From the NCBI RefSeq assembly GCF_031877795.1, contig NC_133957.1, positions 4,083,009-4,147,008 of the forward strand: a stretch of DNA of 64,000 nt. Reading direction: 5' to 3'. Both the position numbers and the translations under genes were made by a program. Shown one piece after another: positions 59,736 to 64,000 of the stretch (positions are counted from its first letter, which is position 1; the number at the start of each line of letters is the position of its first letter). The stretch comes from Strix aluco (Eukaryota; Chordata; Aves; Strigiformes; Strigidae). Below the pieces are notes generated by a model that saw only the letters and a list, made by a program, of their open reading frames with translations, searched no databases and was not told the origin of the DNA.

Positions 59736-60624
59736 TGTCGCGGATGAAAGTATTGACACGGTAATATTTAGTAAGAAGTCTAGGTTTATTAATAACTAAC
59801 AGCAATTTGTTATTATAAAATAATTCAGAAATACTAAAAGAAAGAAAAGCGACTTATTCAGATTCTAAAATGACAAGATTCACACTAACTTACTTAACGG
59901 TACCTATATATATACACATATATACACATGCATGCACATAACAAAATGGACAAACATACAGAAACAAAGGTGTTTGGATTCAGTGGAATGAACACAGAAC
60001 AGACATACACACACAGAAACAAGGGTACGTACCCACACACACACACACACACACAGAGTAAAGAGAAGCTAGCTCAAAGAAAATTTCCCTCTTGAGTTTA
60101 GAGCAAATACTCACAATGCCTTGGCATTCCTCAACGGGCGATAATTGAGACTCAAGCGGGGGACTTCGCCCTGGCCTTCCGTCTGGAGCAGACGACACCT
60201 TAAGGGTTTGGTACCTGAGAGGCGTCCCAGCTCAGGGGAGATGCTGGTCACAGGCCCACTGCGATCCAGGAGAGCTCAAAGGGTCTCCCTGGTGGTCGCC
60301 ATTTATAGGGTCCAAGATAATTGACTTTTGTCAAATGCCTTCTGGTGCCTTCCAGCAGTTACAAAAGAATTTGATTAATGTGCGACTCTGTTATTGTTCC
60401 CATTTGACCACATCCCAGGCACAGGTGTGCCAGGCCCTGAGGAGTTGATGGGCCATTTTAACCATTTCCGAGCAATCGGGAGGGGCAGGAGCCAGGCTCG
60501 TTAACATTGTCAGTCCTTATCTCCACAGACTGGTGTATAGCTCGGGGGATGTGGGTGGAATCGCACCTAGCACCAAGCAGCCCAACAAAGAGGGGCGGGG
60601 GGGGGTAAGGATTGCACCACCACA
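59736..60624 (-). repeat. ERV2 3' LTR (about 889 bp)
   Basis: On the minus strand it starts TGTGGTGGTGCAATCC after the purine-rich CACGGGGTGGAT and ends CATCCGCGACA. A TATAAA is at 60302-60307 (TTTATA on plus) and AATAAA is the complement of TTTATT at 59785-59790. It includes a G/C run near 60596-60606 and a (CA)n microsatellite at about 60032-60056. The right-hand LTR partner is not in view, so no target duplication can be tested. Confidence 0.82.
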
Positions 60625-60764
60625 ATCCACCCCGTGACTAAAGTCAATTTATCTTGTCCATAGAGTGGCAGTGTGGTTGCCTCTTGCCTCTATGCCTATA
60701 AACAGAGGATGCCATAATCCAATCACAGTTGAAGGAAATTTTGTGTTTGATTAGCTTCAAAAAG

Positions 60765-61743
60765 TTATTTTGGGATGGTGTACACACGGGGATACTTCTG
60801 TAACTGAGTAATCTGTTTAACCATCCTCCAAACCTTAATATACAATACAATTATGAGCAGTAAACATATTAGAATTAGAATTAAGAAGATCATGACCGGG
60901 TGGAACATAGAATTAAACAGTCCAGTTGCGGTTGGTGACCATCCAAATAAGCTTTCCCACCACTGATGTTCTCCATCCCTTTTGACTCTTGTTAACACCT
61001 GATGTATTTCTTCTATATCATGTTGGACCGTGATAAGAGTCTTTTGTCCAGTTTTCTGTGCTTGTTGCAGGAGGTCGATTAAGTCAGGATGTTGGAGGAG
61101 TCGTATGGACAGTACCATCTATTAATAAGGAATCACATCGTGTTCACATGCAAACACATCCTTTTCCAACATATATGACTACGCTTTCAGGGGTTTCATT
61201 TGGGTGGATCTCAAAGTGACAAATGTTTTGTTCAGTATCAAGACAAATGTCTTGAGCCTCAAGAGTATTTCTTTCACAAATGAAGCCTCGTTTTTCTCAC
61301 ACAGTACATGCATTTACATCAATTGTTTGCCATTTCCCCTCCTTCTGGTGGGCCCATACTTTATGTTCTGAGGGACAGAGTATGTTTCCATTGTGATTTA
61401 GTCCTGATGCAAGGATTGGGTGTATGTAGTACACTGAGGCATTGCGTATAGTGAGGACAAATGCAATAATCCTGTCACCTTCTGTGCAGTGAGGAAAATT
61501 GACCAATTAGACCTGCCTTGTAGTGTTTTGATGCTTCCAGTGTATCTCAGTAATGCAAGATCCCAAGGATTTGATGTGTGAGCCATTGTAAGTGCCTTTA
61601 CTCTCATGAGCAGAAAAAGGAAGAGAGAAGAAGAAGCCGTATAGACACCATTGTTGTAGCAATCGAGGTATGATGGTGAGGGAGAGAAAGGGTAGGTGCA
61701 ATGCTGCGAAGAGTCTCATATTGAAGATGAGGGTTGTTCCCAC
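60765..61743 (-). pseudogene. env: Broken env of ERV2
   Basis: Starting on the minus strand at about 61743 there is a leader-like hydrophobic segment and a short N-terminal part. It then jumps directly to the part of TM that in ERV1 follows the coiled-coil region, so most of SU, the cleavage site and the fusion-peptide region are missing. Several in-frame stops lie between about 61119 and 61300. The last part (60765-61118) keeps a coiled-coil region, the SLFGWSPTATG segment shared with ERV1 and the membrane anchor. It cannot make a full envelope protein. Confidence 0.82.
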
Positions 61744-61840
61744 AGTGCTACTGGTGGACTTGCTGGGTATGGTGTCTGCTTCCGCATTGTCGTTGGTGGA
61801 GTCGGTTATTTCTGAAAAGGAAAGAAAAGAGAACGGTCTC

Positions 61841-61865
61841 GGGGGGGGGGGGGGGGGGGGGGGGG
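61841..61865. repeat. Homopolymer of 25 G
   Basis: Uninterrupted G run on the plus strand between the ERV2 env leader and the end of the integrase. Such runs are prone to length error in sequencing, so its exact length is uncertain. Confidence 0.85.
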
Positions 61866-61884
61866 AAGCTGAACAGGTTACCCC

Positions 61885-64000
61885 TTAGGATGCTGGATAA
61901 ATCCATCTAGTACTGATTTTATGTTTTATTCCATCATTATCAATAGCATCCCATGCTAGAAATCCTCGTGGCTTGACCAGGGTTACTGGTATTGTTCCTA
62001 CAGATGGTATTTTTGCCATCACAGGCTGTCCTGCTTTCATTGAGGACCAGGTGTGCTCATTATTTAGGTTTGTTTCTGAAGAAAGTGTTAAGAAGGCTCG
62101 AGTAATTGGACTTCCATAGGGACCATACCGATTATTTAACTGCTGTAAAATTTCAGAAAGACGTCTGTCCCATTGTCCTTCATGTGGTTTAAGATATTTT
62201 TTCAGCAGTCCATTGGCTCGTTCAACTATACCATTAGATTGTGGGTAATAAGGTGTGTGAAATACCCACTTTATTTCTTTTTGCTTTGCCCATTCCTGTA
62301 CTTCTTTACTAGTAAAGTGTGAGCCATTGTCACTCTGGATAGAATCAGGGACAGGTAAAATTGAGAACCATGAGGAAAGGCCTCGGATAGTATTCTGTGC
62401 ATTAGCCTTTTGGCACTTGGTAGCTGTAAGGAGTCCAGATATTATTTCTACACCTGTTAAAATATATTTGTACCCAGCAGAGGATTTTAAAGGACCAATG
62501 TAATCAATTTGCCAAGTAGACCACAAAGTTTTCCCCTCTTTAATGTGTAAAGGTGGTGCTTTGGCAGGATGGTCCATCTGCAATTTTAATTTACACTGGG
62601 GGCACTCAGTGAGGATGGTTTCACATGTTTTCCTACTGAGAGGCCATCCCCGGCTTTGGGCTGAAAAGTAAAGTGCTTCTCGACCTGTGTGGCCTAATTT
62701 TTGATGTAACCATTCTCCCAGTCAATACCATGTGGGGTCTGAGGAATCTTCAATATCTATTTTCCTAATTTTTGTCAATTCATCCACCCTTTGGTTCCAA
62801 TTTGTAGCTGGTTTATTGTCATTAGCGTGAGCTTTTACCCATCCTATTTGGAATGGTGTTTTTCTGGCTATGGTCAATAGTAATTGCCAGTCTTCAGTTC
62901 TCCAGATTGGTGATTTATTTATCTCCCAGTTTAGGGCTTCCCATTGACAAAGCCACTGTGTGGCACCTGCCCAGACAGCATAAGAGTCTACATAAATGGC
63001 TTTTGCTTCATTTTGTGCTGCCAAAACAACTGCTCTTAACTCTCCTACTTGAGCACTGCCTTCACCCTCTTCAATAACTTGTTTGCCTGTTTTGATTTCT
63101 AATGCAACAGCTTTATATTGCCATTTACCATCCACTCTTTTTGCCGAGGCATCAGAAAACCAGACACCCTCGGTTGGTGAATCTTCAGTGAAGGGAGGTG
63201 CATCTAAAATTGGTGAAGGTTTGAATGGTTGTTGTAATGCTAGGGGGTCAGTATTAATAGGCATTTGTAATTTAGAAACTTTTGTGTGTCCTTCAGTTAA
63301 TTGCATTTCATCTGCCACACCCACTAGATAGGCATACCATTTTCTAATTGTAGGTTTTTGTGCAATTCCCTCTGGGGGAGCAGTCCCTTTTAGGATTGTG
63401 TCTAATAAATTAAAGGGACCTCTGGTCTGAACAGCTTGTTCTTGACGTATTTTCTCAACTTGTTTAACTGCACGGACTAGAGACAAAAGACCCTTTTCCC
63501 ACTCTGAGTATCTTTGTTCAGTCTCTTTAAATGCAGTTGAGCTAAACAGTAAAGGTCTCTTTGGCCCATCAGGGCCGATTTGAAATAAGTTACAATAAGT
63601 ACCATGTTCTGCAAAACCCCATTCTGCTATAATAGGGTCACGAGGATGAACAGGTCCTAGGGATTGATATGTTTTTAATTCCAGTATTAGAGTTTTAATT
63701 GCTTCTTCATGTTCTGAATCCCATCTCCACGATTTTCCTTTTCGTAAAAGTGAATAAAGTGGGCGGGCAATGATGGAGAATCCAGGTACATGTTTTCTCC
63801 AATATCCTAAAGTGCCCATTAGCTGTTGTAATTCTTTTTTAGATTGGGGCATTTCTGATTGTTCTATTTTATTTAGAGTATCTGGTGGGATTGCTGCACT
63901 TCCAGCAATCCACCAAGTGCCCAGGAATTTTACTTCTTTACTTGGTCCCTGACATTTTTCAGGTGGAATTTCAATTTTTGCTTCATGCAATGTTTGCCAA
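61885..64000 (-). pseudogene. pol: ERV2 pol (RT thumb, RNase H, integrase) with one in-frame stop
   Basis: On the minus strand 63990-62722 covers the RT thumb (FLGTWW and LGYWRKHVPGFS) and RNase H. The same frame resumes after a TGA at 62719-62721 with an HHCC-type zinc region and integrase, ending at 61885. Integrase residues D, D and E are in the WQIDYIG, SDNGSHF and GIVERANG segments. The two parts are in one frame with no shift, so the stop is the only break I see in this part. RT active-site motifs lie beyond the window edge. Confidence 0.87.

Larger units (their letters stand above)
59736..64000 (-). mobile_element. ERV-L-like provirus, 3' part, with env remnant (ERV2)
   Basis: Read leftwards on the minus strand: RT thumb, RNase H, integrase, env remnant, 3' LTR. 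The pol is of ERV-L (class III) character: the RNase H carries an ASAKRVDGKWQ segment and a YVDSYAVWAG segment, and the integrase has WQIDYIGPL and SDNGSHFTS. ERV-L elements usually lack env; this one has a broken env of the ERV1 type. The 5' part lies outside the window. Confidence 0.88.

Noticed and set aside
1-64000. CRISPR arrays, bacterial operons, tRNA or rRNA genes
   Set aside because: None seen. The window is vertebrate nuclear DNA, and the tRNA-like text at 3031-3048 is only the retroviral primer site.

Overview
This window looks like avian nuclear DNA, probably from a songbird or near relative. It has short compact introns, a GC-rich CpG island in AT-rich surroundings, a worn CR1-type LINE 3' end, and LTR elements of avian style. 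There is no sign of bacterial or organelle sequence. The identification comes from reading protein and repeat similarity by eye, not from a database search.

Layout: 1-2421 is AT-rich host DNA with no gene I recognise. 2422-12008 is a complete provirus (ERV1 here). It has two 605/606-bp LTRs differing by two substitutions and one A, a GGCTC target duplication, a tRNA-His primer site, and open gag, pol and env. Gag and pol share a frame across a UAG stop, as in gammaretroviruses. Env is unusual, with a very long TM part and no visible CX6CC motif. 12014-22560 is again host DNA with no recognised gene. 22560-24280 is a strong CpG island. 25356-53610 (+) holds 21 exons of KIF20B (kinesin-6, M-phase phosphoprotein 1), which join in frame to 1,369 codons. 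They cover only the coiled-coil stalk and tail: I cannot find the motor-domain exons. One KIF20B exon (e12) has been split by a 408-bp solo LTR with a GTGTG duplication. The LTR edge supplies a candidate replacement splice acceptor that would keep both exon length and reading frame.

Right of KIF20B, at 56548-56887 (-), is one exon of a pantothenate kinase (PANK1-like) with intact splice signals but a frameshifting deletion of about 13 nt. 59736-64000 (-) is the 3' part of a second provirus (ERV2). Its pol is ERV-L-like (class III), with one in-frame stop between RNase H and integrase. Its env is broken and internally deleted, but belongs to the same family as the ERV1 env. The pol continues past the right edge.

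Interpretation (inference): the motorless KIF20B, the exon-splitting LTR, and the broken single PANK1 exon on the unexpected side of KIF20B suggest a rearranged or duplicated KIF20B-PANK1 block in a region that tolerates ERV insertion, rather than the ordinary orthologous locus. The KIF20B reading frame is otherwise clean, so the gene may still be expressed as a motorless protein from the nearby CpG island.
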